NCBI RefSeq assembly: GCF_024172165.1
Contig: NZ_JAMZEB010000002.1
Location: 7,337,501-7,401,500, forward strand
Reading direction: 5' to 3'
Length of the DNA: 64,000 nt
Source: Nonomuraea thailandensis
GTDB taxonomy: Bacteria; Actinomycetota; Actinomycetes; Streptosporangiales; Streptosporangiaceae
Shown here piece after piece: positions 41,309 to 49,654 of this stretch. The position numbers were made by a program, and so were the translations under genes. The notes beneath the pieces are model-generated. The model searched no databases, was not told the DNA's origin, and saw only the letters and a list, made by a program, of their open reading frames with translations. Position 1 is the first letter of the stretch. Every line of letters begins with the position of its first letter.

Positions 41309-42448
41309 GTGACAGTCGACCGCCTGCTGCCCGACCAGGACGCCAAGGATCTCATCGAGCTGACCAGGGAGATCGCCGACAAGGAGCTGGCGCGCCGGGT
41401 GGACGAGCACGAGCGCGCCGAGACCTACCCCGAAGGCCTGTTCGCCACGCTGGGGTCGGCCGGGCTGCTCGGCCTGGCCTACCCGGAGGAGTACGGCGGC
41501 GGCGGGCAGCCGTACGAGGTGTACCTCCAGGTGCTGGAGGAGCTGGCGATGCGCTGGGCGGCCGTCGCGGTGGCCACCAGCGTGCACACGCTCGCCTGCT
41601 TCCCCGTCTTCGCGTACGGCACGCAGGAGCAGCGCGACAGGTGGCTGCCCGACATGCTGGCCGGGCACCTGGTCGGCGGCTACAGCCTCTCGGAGCCGCA
41701 GGCCGGCTCCGACGCCGGCGCGCTCGCCTGCAAGGCCGAGCGGGTGGAGAACGGCTACCGGATCACCGGCAACAAGGCGTGGATCACGCACGGCGGCATC
41801 GCCGACTTCTACGCCCTGTTCGCCCGCACCGGCCCCGGCTCCCGCGGGGTGTCCTGCTTCCTGGCCCCGGGAGCGGCCCCCGGCCTCACCTTCGGACGGC
41901 CCGAGGAGAAGATGGGGCTGCACGCCGTGCCGACGACCAGCGCGCACTGGGACGGCGCCCTCCTGGAGGCCGACCGGCTCATCGGCGAGGAGGGGCAGGG
42001 CCTGCAGATCGCCTTCAGCGCCCTCGACTCCGGCCGCCTCGGCATCGCCGCCTGCGCCACCGGCCTCGCCCAGGCGGCCCTGGACGAGGCCGTCGCCTAC
42101 GCGAAGGAGCGGCAGACCTTCGGGAAGTCGATCATCGATCACCAAGGGCTCGGGTTCCTGCTCGCCGACATGGCGGCCGCGGTGGACAGTGCCCGGGCCA
42201 CCTACCTGGATGCCGCTCGGCGGAGGGATGCGGGGGTGGCGTACAGCAGGCAGGCGAGTGTGGCGAAGCTGGTGGCTACGGATGCGGCCATGAAGGTGAC
42301 CACGGATGCGGTGCAGGTTTTGGGGGGGTATGGGTATACGCGGGAGTTTCGGGTGGAGCGGTACATGCGCGAGGCCAAGATCATGCAAATCTTCGAGGGC
42401 ACGAACCAGATCCAGCGGCTGGTGATCAGCAGGCATCTGGCCAAGTAG
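41309..42448 (+). CDS. Acyl-CoA dehydrogenase
   Basis: A 379-residue flavoprotein; GTG 41309 is chosen for its GAGGGA site at 6 bases. Family signatures: GGYSLSEPQAGSDAGAL (FAD and substrate loop), the GNKAWITHGGIADFY strand, and near the end the helix with QVLGGYGYTREFRVERYMREAKIMQIFEGTNQ, read in parts, which contains the catalytic Glu (EGTNQ). It forms the alpha-beta double bond of an acyl-CoA and passes electrons to ETF. The last 80 codons use T/G-rich codons unlike the first 300 and include a run of seven G. Confidence 0.92.
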   Translation: MTVDRLLPDQDAKDLIELTREIADKELARRVDEHERAETYPEGLFATLGSAGLLGLAYPEEYGGGGQPYEVYLQVLEELAMRWAAVAVATSVHTLACFPVFAYGTQEQRDRWLPDMLAGHLVGGYSLSEPQAGSDAGALACKAERVENGYRITGNKAWITHGGIADFYALFARTGPGSRGVSCFLAPGAAPGLTFGRPEEKMGLHAVPTTSAHWDGALLEADRLIGEEGQGLQIAFSALDSGRLGIAACATGLAQAALDEAVAYAKERQTFGKSIIDHQGLGFLLADMAAAVDSARATYLDAARRRDAGVAYSRQASVAKLVATDAAMKVTTDAVQVLGGYGYTREFRVERYMREAKIMQIFEGTNQIQRLVISRHLAK

Positions 42449-42460
42449 CCACTGGCATGC

Positions 42461-42495
42461 GGAAACCCGCTTCCTTGTGCTGGGATGCGGTTTCC
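42461..42495 (+). terminator. Hairpin after the acyl-CoA dehydrogenase gene
   Basis: GGAAACC (42461-42467) pairs with GGTTTCC (42489-42495), and both copies are preceded by TGC. It begins 13 bases after the stop and marks the edge of the lower-GC island. Confidence 0.55.
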
Positions 42496-42583
42496 TGGAT
42501 CGGCCGGCCGCGTCGAAGGAGGAGCGTCATCCTGCGTACCGCTGGGAGATCATTGAGCTAACCGCTGGATGTAGAAAGAGTGC

Positions 42584-44677
42584 ATGCTGCGCCGCGCTCA
42601 GATCGTGCTCTCGGTCCTCTTCATCGCGATGTTAGGTGTGGCGACCAATGTCGCCACCGGGATTCTGCCGGCAGCATGGGAGAGCAGATTGTGGGTGGCT
42701 TGGCCGCTCATGCTCGTGATTGTGATCGCCACGGCAGTGCTGGAGGTCGTCCAGAAGGACGAGCGGCCCGCGGACTTTCCTTCGGCGCAAGCGCGTACCG
42801 AGTTGATCCGCCGCGTACGGCGGTTCTGGGTCACTGGCGTGCTGGAGAAGTCGCTCTACAACGAGGCGCGGATCCAACTGGACCTGGTGGTCCGCGAGAC
42901 GACCGACCGGCCATGGGATATAGCCGTCACCTGGACCAACGGCAGCCAGGAGTCGCTGCCGCCTGGTACGGACATGGCAGATGTGTTCGCGAGGATGGAT
43001 CAGCGGATCGTCATCCTGGGCGAGCCGGGCGCGGGCAAGACGACCATGCTGCTCGAACTCGCGAAAAGTCTCCTGGAGACAGCCGAGGACGAGACCAGGC
43101 CGGTTCCCGTCGTGCTGCCGCTCGCATCGTGGGCTCGTCACCGAAAGACGATCGCCGAATGGATGGTGGATGAGCTCGTCGAAAGTTACGGCATGCCACG
43201 GGACCTCGCGGCCGGCTGGCTGCGCACGCACCATGTCCTGGCTCTCTTCGACGGGCTTGATGAGGTCGCGGCAGAGCACCGGCCGGAATGCGTGTCCCAG
43301 CTGAACAAATATCTGCGAGCCAATCCCACCAGCACGGCCATTTGTTGCCGCCAAGCCGAATACGCAGTCCTCCGCGAACAGGTCAGCGCGCATGGCATCG
43401 TGACGATCCAGCCCATGTCGGCCGAGCAGACCCAGCGCTTCCTTCACGATGCCGGGCCTGGGCTGGACGGGCTGCGGGCAGCACTGACCGCTGACCCCGA
43501 TCTGTGGCAGCTCGCCTCCTCGCCGCTTCTCCTCAGCATCATGGCCCTCGCCTACCGAGACGGCCCGGAGTCACCTCCTCCCGCACGGCAGGACGGCCTG
43601 CGCCGCCGCCTGTACGCCCAGTACGTCAGAACGATGCTTCGGTGGCGCAAGAACCGGCATTATCCGCCGGAAGAGGCGAGACACTATCTCCACCTGCTCG
43701 CTGACCGCCTGCGAAGCGATCGGCAGACCGTGTTCTCCCTCGATCTGCTGGGGGCCGACTGGCTGCCTCAGGGCCTGCATCTGAGCAGATCGAGAGGCAT
43801 TCTGCTGTTGGCGGTCGTACCGTCATGCACGCTCCTCTTCAGCGTCTCCTCGCTTGTTGCCACTGTCACGACGGCGTTCATCGCCGCGGCCGTTCTCGGG
43901 ATCGCGCTCGTTACGCAATTGCTCAGCCAGGACTACGAGAACAATGCCGGCATCTCGTGGCGCAGCCGGGAGAGCACGAGAGAGATATGGCCGCCCAGAA
44001 ATGTACCGAGGCGGGGAGACATCACCTCCAACTCCGTCATGAAATCCCTGTACATGTCTGTCGGTGGCTTCATGGTTCATGGACTCGGCGACAAACTTGC
44101 CGCGTCGGTGATCGCGCTGGCGGTCGGCGTGGCGCTCAGCCTGCAGGAGTCGGCTCTGACAGGACCGGTGTACGCGATCGTGCTGCTCATCTCGTACCTC
44201 CTGGTGTCCGGAGTGATCGATGGATTCGTCAATGAGCTGGCCACGTCAAGCCGCATGATCACGGCGAGCCGTGAGGTGCCGAGTCCGGCGTTGCGCCCTC
44301 GTGTGCGACTCGCACTGCGTGTCGGGCTGGCCTGGAGCCTGATCACCGGATTCATGGCGACCTATGTCGCCGGGGCCGCGCCCGCGAATTCTCTTTCTCC
44401 GGCCACCTACGGGCTGCTCATCGGTCTGGCGTTCTTCTTGTTGACGTTCGTTTCGATAGGTGGAGGCCCGCTGCTCGAACAACTGGTGCTTCGTTACGAG
44501 CTCAAGCGGTCCCACCGCTTCCCGTGGCCTTGCCTGCCGTTTCTCGACTTCATGACGGAATGCCTCATTCTCCGCAAGGTCGGACCTGGATACATCTTCG
44601 TCCACCGCGAGCTGCTCGACTTTCTCGCCGAGCCGACGGCGGCCACCGATCTGGAAGTCGGTCGTGGAAAGATGTGA
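42584..44677 (+). CDS. Membrane-embedded NACHT-domain NTPase
   Basis: A 697-residue STAND-class protein. Two N-terminal spans (about 5-30 and 37-56) precede the NACHT domain: Walker A at 146-153 (GEPGAGKT), Walker B at 218-227 (LALFDGLDEV), then the winged-helix region with SSPLLLSIMALAYRDG. The C-terminal third has about five further spans (404-445, 489-520, 528-548, 575-600, 607-630). The end has GYIFVHRELLDFLA, the usual NACHT C-terminal His-containing motif. NACHT proteins oligomerise on signal recognition; bacterial ones include anti-phage proteins. Codon use is less GC-biased than the surroundings. No partner gene is obvious. Confidence 0.82.
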   Translation: MLRRAQIVLSVLFIAMLGVATNVATGILPAAWESRLWVAWPLMLVIVIATAVLEVVQKDERPADFPSAQARTELIRRVRRFWVTGVLEKSLYNEARIQLDLVVRETTDRPWDIAVTWTNGSQESLPPGTDMADVFARMDQRIVILGEPGAGKTTMLLELAKSLLETAEDETRPVPVVLPLASWARHRKTIAEWMVDELVESYGMPRDLAAGWLRTHHVLALFDGLDEVAAEHRPECVSQLNKYLRANPTSTAICCRQAEYAVLREQVSAHGIVTIQPMSAEQTQRFLHDAGPGLDGLRAALTADPDLWQLASSPLLLSIMALAYRDGPESPPPARQDGLRRRLYAQYVRTMLRWRKNRHYPPEEARHYLHLLADRLRSDRQTVFSLDLLGADWLPQGLHLSRSRGILLLAVVPSCTLLFSVSSLVATVTTAFIAAAVLGIALVTQLLSQDYENNAGISWRSRESTREIWPPRNVPRRGDITSNSVMKSLYMSVGGFMVHGLGDKLAASVIALAVGVALSLQESALTGPVYAIVLLISYLLVSGVIDGFVNELATSSRMITASREVPSPALRPRVRLALRVGLAWSLITGFMATYVAGAAPANSLSPATYGLLIGLAFFLLTFVSIGGGPLLEQLVLRYELKRSHRFPWPCLPFLDFMTECLILRKVGPGYIFVHRELLDFLAEPTAATDLEVGRGKM

Positions 44678-44729
44678 TCAAACGTGAGGCAGTGAGCTCG
44701 AGAGCGGTGCACGTCTCGGACTCGGCAGG

Positions 44730-44915
44730 AGCCATCACCCTGGCTGGTTGCGGCGGCCCATCAATCGGGCGACGCTGTCGGAGGGCGAGCTCACGCTCAC
44801 CGTGGAGATGACGTTCTCCCGGCCGACGGACGCAGCCCCATGTGAGCTGCCGCTCTCCGGTGCTCTGCTCGTGCTGCTGCCCCTCGGTCGCGGCTATCAC
44901 CGCACTCAGGGCTGA
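44730..44915 (+). pseudogene. Possible gene remnant downstream of the NACHT gene
   Basis: An open frame without a start codon (open from 44688, stop TGA at 44913) reads like the end of a real protein: WLRRPINRATL, then GELTLTVEMTFSRPTD and LSGALLVLLPLGRG. The frame has a sensible residue mix, but no ATG or ribosome site. I read it as a truncated C-terminus left by a deletion; it may be chance. The rest of the 44678-44925 gap holds nothing else I can identify. Confidence 0.3.
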
Positions 44916-44925
44916 GGAGAGAGGC

Positions 44926-45444
44926 TCAGGGCTTCGCGATGTTGTACTGGATGGTGTACTGCCGGGCTCCGCAGCAGCCTGGGTGAGCCGGGTTGGGAGT
45001 CCGGATCCAGAGCTGTCCGAGGTTGCTGCCGCTGCGTGCTCTGACCGTCCTCATGACCGAATACGCCTTGAGGCCGCCGTCGCAGATCTTGCCGTATCTG
45101 CCTCGCTGGGCCTCCCAGTTGTTCGCGTTCGCGAAGTAGAGGTCGGGAAAGATGCAGCCACCTCTGGGGAAGCCGTTCTCGCGGATCACGATGGACCGCA
45201 ACTGCGCGGACCTGGGGGATTTGTAGGCCCAGGTGGTGGTCACCTTGATCGGGTACTTCCGGCCGCGGTGGTCCTTGATCGTGACATACGTGATCACGGA
45301 CTGGACCGGCCTGACCCGCTTGACGTAGCTGATCTTCTGGTCGGGCGCGGCATGGGCAGCGGGCGCCGTGAGCAGCCCGGTTCCGAGGGCGGCGGTGAGA
45401 GCCACTCCGATCATCGGAGCCCGGAGGCGCGTGAGGGGTCGCAC
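44926..45444 (-). CDS. Small secreted protein, unknown function
   Basis: A 172-residue exported protein. GTG 45444 is chosen because GAAGGAGA precedes it by five bases and a Sec signal peptide follows (MIGVALTAALGTGLLTAPAA, cleavage after AHA near residue 33). The mature part is basic, with four or five Cys (GGCIFPD, KICDGG, GCCGARQ) that may form disulfides, and beta-rich segments. I do not recognise a family. The gene is isolated between island genes, with an empty stretch upstream. Confidence 0.7.
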   Translation of the reverse strand: MRPLTRLRAPMIGVALTAALGTGLLTAPAAHAAPDQKISYVKRVRPVQSVITYVTIKDHRGRKYPIKVTTTWAYKSPRSAQLRSIVIRENGFPRGGCIFPDLYFANANNWEAQRGRYGKICDGGLKAYSVMRTVRARSGSNLGQLWIRTPNPAHPGCCGARQYTIQYNIAKP

Positions 45445-45758
45445 AGATTCTCCTTCGCCAGGCAAGGCTGTCCCGGACAGACGACCGTCTGACCGGTCAG
45501 AAATGCTGTTGAGAGGCGCGGTCAGGCCGAAGAGTGGGCGTCGAGCCGGGTGAAGGTGGGGCCGGCCGGTCGAGGCTGCGCGGACGCCGGGCACCTGGGC
45601 CTCACACGTCCGCATGCCGGTGCCGTCGTCATGACGACGCCAGCCGAAACGCCGAGAACGGGCACAACCCCTTCGATCCCTTTTCTCTTGCCGGTCATGA
45701 CAACGCGTCTTCTTCGAGGCGTTCTGGATTTTTGCGCCGACGGGACTCTAGACGACCT

Positions 45759-45770
45759 CGGTATATACCG
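45759..45770. promoter_or_regulatory. Palindrome CGGTATATACCG in an orphan gap
   Basis: A perfect 12-base palindrome in the gap between the secreted protein (starts 45444, minus) and the membrane protein (ends 45842, minus). The gap 45445-45841 otherwise shows no convincing gene, only AT-richer sequence and scattered CCGG-AAT repeats. It could be an operator or a promoter core. Confidence 0.4.
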
Positions 45771-45841
45771 GGAATATGACCGGAATACGGGCACCGGCCA
45801 TCGAGACAGCGGTGAGCCTGACCGAGCGTTTCGCGTGGCGG

Positions 45842-46633
45842 TCAGCCGTCACGGGGCCCGATGATCGACGGCTTGTCGGTGTGCCAGGTGAGATGGACGT
45901 TCGCGGGCTCGCCGCCGGCGAACAGGATGCTGAGGTTGGCCTCGTAGACGCCGTCCTCAAGGCGCAGCCCGGGTGTCCAGATGTCGCGATTGTGCACTTC
46001 ACTGGCGGGAGCGGCGTCGTAGTTCCACGTGCGCGTCTGGCGGCCCGCCGGGGACTTGCGCACGATGTCGAGGGAGATCGAGGCGATTCTCATGTCGCGG
46101 AACGGCGGCCGCTGCATGTGCTCGTCCTTCGGCGTCAGGAACTGCGCCCAGACCACCCCGCATTTGGGGTGTGGATTGTGCACGAGGGTGAAATTTCCGA
46201 TGATCCCCCAGCTCCTTGCGATATCGGAGCTGGCGGATATCTGGTGGGTGCCGTTCAGATATCGGCATCCGTGGGCGATGGGGTCGATGCCGTCGCCCGG
46301 CCTGCCGAGGACGACGGCCCAGACCGACAGGGCGGCCATGGCCGTCAAGGCGCCGCAGGCCAGGCCGATGCGGGCTCTGGTGCGCTCGATGCCCTGCAGG
46401 AGCGGCCAGAGGCCGACGAGCACGATCCCGATCAGGGTCCAGCCGATGATCACCCAGGTCAGGACGGGGCCGTACACGTCGAGGCCGAGGCCGGCGAGAC
46501 CGAAACTGCTCACCAGGCCCAGCACGGCCGCGAGTACGGTGCCGATCGTCGCCCGCACGGCGCCGCTGCTACGCTTTTTCTGGCCGCCGCTCCCCGGTGT
46601 TCTCTGCTCTTGTATCGCGCTGCCGCCCGCCAT
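45842..46633 (-). CDS. Three-span membrane protein with extracytoplasmic domain
   Basis: A 263-residue protein; ATG 46633 is preferred (purine-rich site nearby) over 46663. A Lys/Arg-rich cytosolic N-terminus is followed by three spans at about 28-50, 56-77 and 90-110. A soluble domain of about 150 residues follows with two Cys (HGCRYLNG, PKCGVVW), beta-rich and ending FAGGEPANVHLTWHTD. The Cys pair suggests the domain lies outside. I do not recognise the family; it may sense or bind something at the envelope. Confidence 0.65.
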   Translation of the reverse strand: MAGGSAIQEQRTPGSGGQKKRSSGAVRATIGTVLAAVLGLVSSFGLAGLGLDVYGPVLTWVIIGWTLIGIVLVGLWPLLQGIERTRARIGLACGALTAMAALSVWAVVLGRPGDGIDPIAHGCRYLNGTHQISASSDIARSWGIIGNFTLVHNPHPKCGVVWAQFLTPKDEHMQRPPFRDMRIASISLDIVRKSPAGRQTRTWNYDAAPASEVHNRDIWTPGLRLEDGVYEANLSILFAGGEPANVHLTWHTDKPSIIGPRDG

Positions 46634-46811
46634 TTCCCTGCCCCTTCCCCCGAGCTCAGCCAACCCAAGGATTACACAGACAGGACGGCACGAGAAATCG
46701 TTATTCGCTGGTGCTGATATGAGAAAAGCATATGATTATGCGGCAATTGCCGGTCAAATCGTCCGAATATCCCTGCCCAGTCCGGGGGACGCCGGAGGTA
46801 TGGGTCCCACG

Positions 46812-47465
46812 ATGATCTCCCTGCGGCGGGCGGCGTGCGTCGCCGTGCTCGCCCTCGTGTTCCTCCCGATCACCGCCACCCTCACCACCCCGCAGGCCGC
46901 GGCCGAGCCGCGCAAGCGATCACAGGCCGAGTCCGCGGCGCTCGCCCGGCGCATGCTGGCCCAGCTCAAGGTCGCCAGGCCGTTATCCATCCACGGCTAC
47001 AGCCGCAAGCGCTTCCAGGCCGCCAAGGGGCAGCGCACGGTCAGGTGCAGCACGCGCGAGAAGGTCCTGGCCCGCGACGGCCGCAAGGTGCGCAGGAACG
47101 CCGCCTGCCATCCGGTCAAGGGCACCTGGTACAGCCCTTACGACGGCAAGGTGCTGAAGAGCGAGAGGCAGGTGGACGTCGATCACGTGGTGCCGCTGTC
47201 GTACGCCTGGCGTTCGGGGGCCAAGCGGTGGAGCGCGGCCAAGCGGCGCGCCTTCGCCCACGACCTCAGGCGCCCCGAGCTGATCACGGTCAGCCACTCC
47301 GCCAACATCGCCAAGGGCGGACAGGGGCCGCAGAGCTGGCGCCCGCAGCGCCGCGCCCACTGGTGCCGGTACGCGACCTCGTGGATCACGGTCAAGCACC
47401 ACTACCGGCTCTTCGTGACCCGCAGCGAGCGCACGGCCCTGCTCAACATGCTGCGCACCTGCTGA
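46812..47465 (+). CDS. Secreted HNH-family nuclease
   Basis: A 217-residue secreted nuclease. A signal peptide (RRAACVAVLALVFLPITATL) starts at ATG 46812; ATG 46800 is also in frame but sits one base from GGAGG. The HNH core is VDVDHVVPLSYAW (first His), then a central helix, and SHSANIAKGGQGP with Asn and Lys. This matches the DUF1524/GmrSD-C-like HNH proteins common as exported nucleases in streptomycetes. Two Cys pairs (RCSTRE, AACHPV, HWCRYA, RTC) may form disulfides. Probably a nutritional or competitive DNase. Confidence 0.83.
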   Translation: MISLRRAACVAVLALVFLPITATLTTPQAAAEPRKRSQAESAALARRMLAQLKVARPLSIHGYSRKRFQAAKGQRTVRCSTREKVLARDGRKVRRNAACHPVKGTWYSPYDGKVLKSERQVDVDHVVPLSYAWRSGAKRWSAAKRRAFAHDLRRPELITVSHSANIAKGGQGPQSWRPQRRAHWCRYATSWITVKHHYRLFVTRSERTALLNMLRTC

Positions 47466-47470
47466 GAGCG

Positions 47471-47605
47471 GCGGGCGCCCGGACGGTCAGCCGGGGTCGG
47501 CTCGACCCGCCCGGCATGACGGTGTCCAGCCGAACAGGCAGGCGCCCGGACGGTCAGCCGGGGTCGGCTCGACCCGCCCGGTTCGACGGTGTCTAGCCGG
47601 ACAGG
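47471..47605. repeat. Two 67/68-base tandem repeats between convergent genes
   Basis: Units 47471-47537 (67) and 47538-47605 (68) are about 90 percent identical, with a third partial unit starting at 47606 (CGGGCG). Each contains the palindrome CGGGCGCCCG and the hairpin GGGTCG-GCT-CGACCC, so they may be duplicated bidirectional terminators. The second unit includes the stop codon of the adenylate kinase gene. Confidence 0.88.
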
Positions 47606-48267
47606 CGGGCGTCCGACGGGAGGTACGGTGGGAGGTTGAAGCGGGTGCGGATGGCGCGCTGGACGGTGGCCTTGTCGGCCCGCGCGTCCACCGTCATCAC
47701 GTACTCCTTCCGCCCGAACAGCTCGATCACCGGGTCGATCTTGCTGTGGTAGTCGGCCAGCCGCCGGGCCAGGGCGTCCGGGGTGTCGTCCGCCCTGGTG
47801 ACCAGGTCGCCGCCGCACACGTCGCAGCGTCCCTCCAGCTCCGGCCGGTGGGCGATGAGGTTGTAGTCCATGCCGCATCGCGAGCACAGCCGGCGGGCCA
47901 GGACGCGGCGGCGGACCTCGTCGTCCGGCAGGTCGAGGTGGATCACGCCGTCGAGGTCGTAGCTCTCCAGGAAGAACTCGGCCTGGCGGCGGTTGCGGGG
48001 GAAGCCGTCGATGACGAAGCCGTAGTTCCAGTCGTGGAGCTGGAGGCGGTCCCTGACAACGGATTCCACCAGGTCGTCGCCGACCAGCTCGCCCGCCGCC
48101 ACCACGCGGCGGACCTGGGCGCCGAGCTTGGTGTGGTGTTTCACGTGCCAGCGGAAGATGTCGCCGACGCTGATGTGCACCAGGTCGAGGTCGCCGGCGA
48201 GCAGGGCGCTCTGGGTGCCCTTGCCGCTGCCTTGTACCCCCATGATCACATATTTCCGCATAACCAT
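47593..48267 (-). CDS. Adenylate kinase-family nucleoside monophosphate kinase
   Basis: A 224-residue kinase with P-loop GVQGSGKGTQ (residues about 10-19). NMP-binding parts are DIFRWHVKHHTKLG and the FVIDGFPRN loop. The zinc-binding LID has four Cys (CSRCGMDY and CDVCGG) as in Gram-positive adenylate kinases. The usual STGDLLR is replaced by SVGDIFR, which may alter nucleotide choice. It is not next to secY, where the housekeeping adk lies in actinomycetes, so this is probably a second, specialised copy. Confidence 0.85.
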   Translation of the reverse strand: MVMRKYVIMGVQGSGKGTQSALLAGDLDLVHISVGDIFRWHVKHHTKLGAQVRRVVAAGELVGDDLVESVVRDRLQLHDWNYGFVIDGFPRNRRQAEFFLESYDLDGVIHLDLPDDEVRRRVLARRLCSRCGMDYNLIAHRPELEGRCDVCGGDLVTRADDTPDALARRLADYHSKIDPVIELFGRKEYVMTVDARADKATVQRAIRTRFNLPPYLPSDARLSG

Positions 48268-48403
48268 CTCATTTCACGGCTTAAGCATCGTCCCCCTCCA
48301 TGCAACCAGGGAAGACGGCCGAGTACGTAGATCTCCCGATGCTTTGCCGGGGCCGCCCGGCTTAGGGTCGGCCGCATCGAGCGCCTTCCTGGAAGGTGGG
48401 TTC

Positions 48404-49654
48404 ATGCCTGCGCTGTCCATGGTCCTGTCGGCCCTGCTCCTGCTCACGTCCATGACCGACACCACCGTGGGGACGAAACCGGCGGCCCCGGTCGTCCCCG
48501 ACGTCGTCTACCAGCGGGCCGACTTCTCCTCCGGCACCCCCGAGGGCACCACGGCCGGCGACGGGCTGGCGTTCGGCCAGGCCGCGGGGACGACGAGTTA
48601 CACCGACGCGCTGGGCACCAGGACCTGGGAGTACGCCCGCTGGACCGGCCCCGAGCAGGACATCGGGTTCGGCGCGACCGAGCTGATCGCGTCCTGGACG
48701 GCGGACGTGCCGCAGGGGAGCTGGATCCAGGTCGAGGCCCGCGGCAGGAACGCGGAGGGCCTGACCAAGTGGTACTCGCTGGGCCGCTGGTCCTACGCCG
48801 AGGGCGACGTCCTGCGCACCTCCGTGCCGGGCCAGGGCGACGCGGACGGGACCGTGGCCGTGGACACGCTGGTCGCGGCGGCGGGCAAGCCGCTCAGCGG
48901 CTACCAGCTCCGCCTGACCCTCTACCGCAGGCCGGGCTCCGCGGTGACGCCACGCGTGCGCACGTCCGGCGTGATGAGCTCCAGCGTGCCCGAGCGCAAG
49001 ACCGTGCCGGTCAGCCCCTCCGGCGGCGCGTGGGGCACGGAGCTGGCCGTGCCGCGCCGCTCCCAGAACGTACACCTGGGCCACTACCCGGAGTGGAACG
49101 GCGGCGGCGAGGCGTGGTGCAGCCCCACCTCGACCACCATGGTGCTGGGCTACTGGGACAGGTGGCCCAGCGAGCAGGACACCTCCTGGGTCGATCCCGC
49201 CGACCCGGACCCGGAGGTCGACTACGCCGCCCGCCACACCTTCGACCACGCCTATGACGGCACGGGCAACTGGCCGTTCAACACGGCCTACGCGGGGCGG
49301 TTCGGCGTGGACGGGTTCGTCACCCGGCTGCGCTCGCTGACCGAGCTGGAGCTGCTGATCAAGGCGGGCGTGCCGGTCATCACCTCGCAGTCGTTCAAGA
49401 AGGGCGAGCTGCCCGGCGCCGGGTACGGCACCGACGGCCACCTGATGGCCGTCGTCGGCTTCACCGCGACCGGCGACGTGATCGCCAACGACCCGGCCTC
49501 GTCCAGCAACGCGGCCGTGCGGCGCGTCTACCCGCGCGCCGACTTCGAGAAGGTGTGGCTGCGCAGCGCCAGCAGCGGCGGCGTGGCGTACGTCATCCAC
49601 CCGCCCGGCCATCCGCTGCCCCCGACGACCCCGGGGCTTCCGGCGAACTGGTGA
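48404..49654 (+). CDS. Secreted C39-like papain-fold peptidase
   Basis: A 416-residue exported protein (signal MPALSMVLSALLLLTSMTD), with GGAAGGTGGG before the ATG. An N-terminal beta-rich region (about 30-200) resembles an exported carbohydrate- or wall-binding domain. The catalytic part follows: Cys in GEAWCSPTSTTMVLGYW and His in TDGHLMAVVGF, then NDPASSSN with the supporting Asn/Asp. This is the peptidase_C39_2 family of papain-like proteases. Substrates are unknown. The 3' end overlaps the convergent LysR gene by 62 bases. Confidence 0.8.
   Translation: MPALSMVLSALLLLTSMTDTTVGTKPAAPVVPDVVYQRADFSSGTPEGTTAGDGLAFGQAAGTTSYTDALGTRTWEYARWTGPEQDIGFGATELIASWTADVPQGSWIQVEARGRNAEGLTKWYSLGRWSYAEGDVLRTSVPGQGDADGTVAVDTLVAAAGKPLSGYQLRLTLYRRPGSAVTPRVRTSGVMSSSVPERKTVPVSPSGGAWGTELAVPRRSQNVHLGHYPEWNGGGEAWCSPTSTTMVLGYWDRWPSEQDTSWVDPADPDPEVDYAARHTFDHAYDGTGNWPFNTAYAGRFGVDGFVTRLRSLTELELLIKAGVPVITSQSFKKGELPGAGYGTDGHLMAVVGFTATGDVIANDPASSSNAAVRRVYPRADFEKVWLRSASSGGVAYVIHPPGHPLPPTTPGLPANW

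Noticed and set aside
37891..41382. A 1163-codon minus-strand frame opposite the indolepyruvate oxidoreductase
   Set aside because: Antisense shadow of a well-recognised enzyme, with no ribosome site and no recognisable domain.
45631..45864. A 77-codon plus-strand frame (begins MTTPAETPRTG) in the 45445-45841 gap
   Set aside because: No ribosome site, no recognisable domain, and it runs into the membrane-protein gene on the other strand.
42584..47465. A multi-gene anti-phage system joining the NACHT gene to the HNH nuclease
   Set aside because: The nuclease has a signal peptide and is separated by oppositely oriented genes and long gaps, so there is no operon and a shared function is unsupported.
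47471..47605. Insertion-sequence ends or an attachment site
   Set aside because: The repeats are tandem, not flanking a cargo, and no transposase or integrase is near; hairpin content fits a duplicated terminator.
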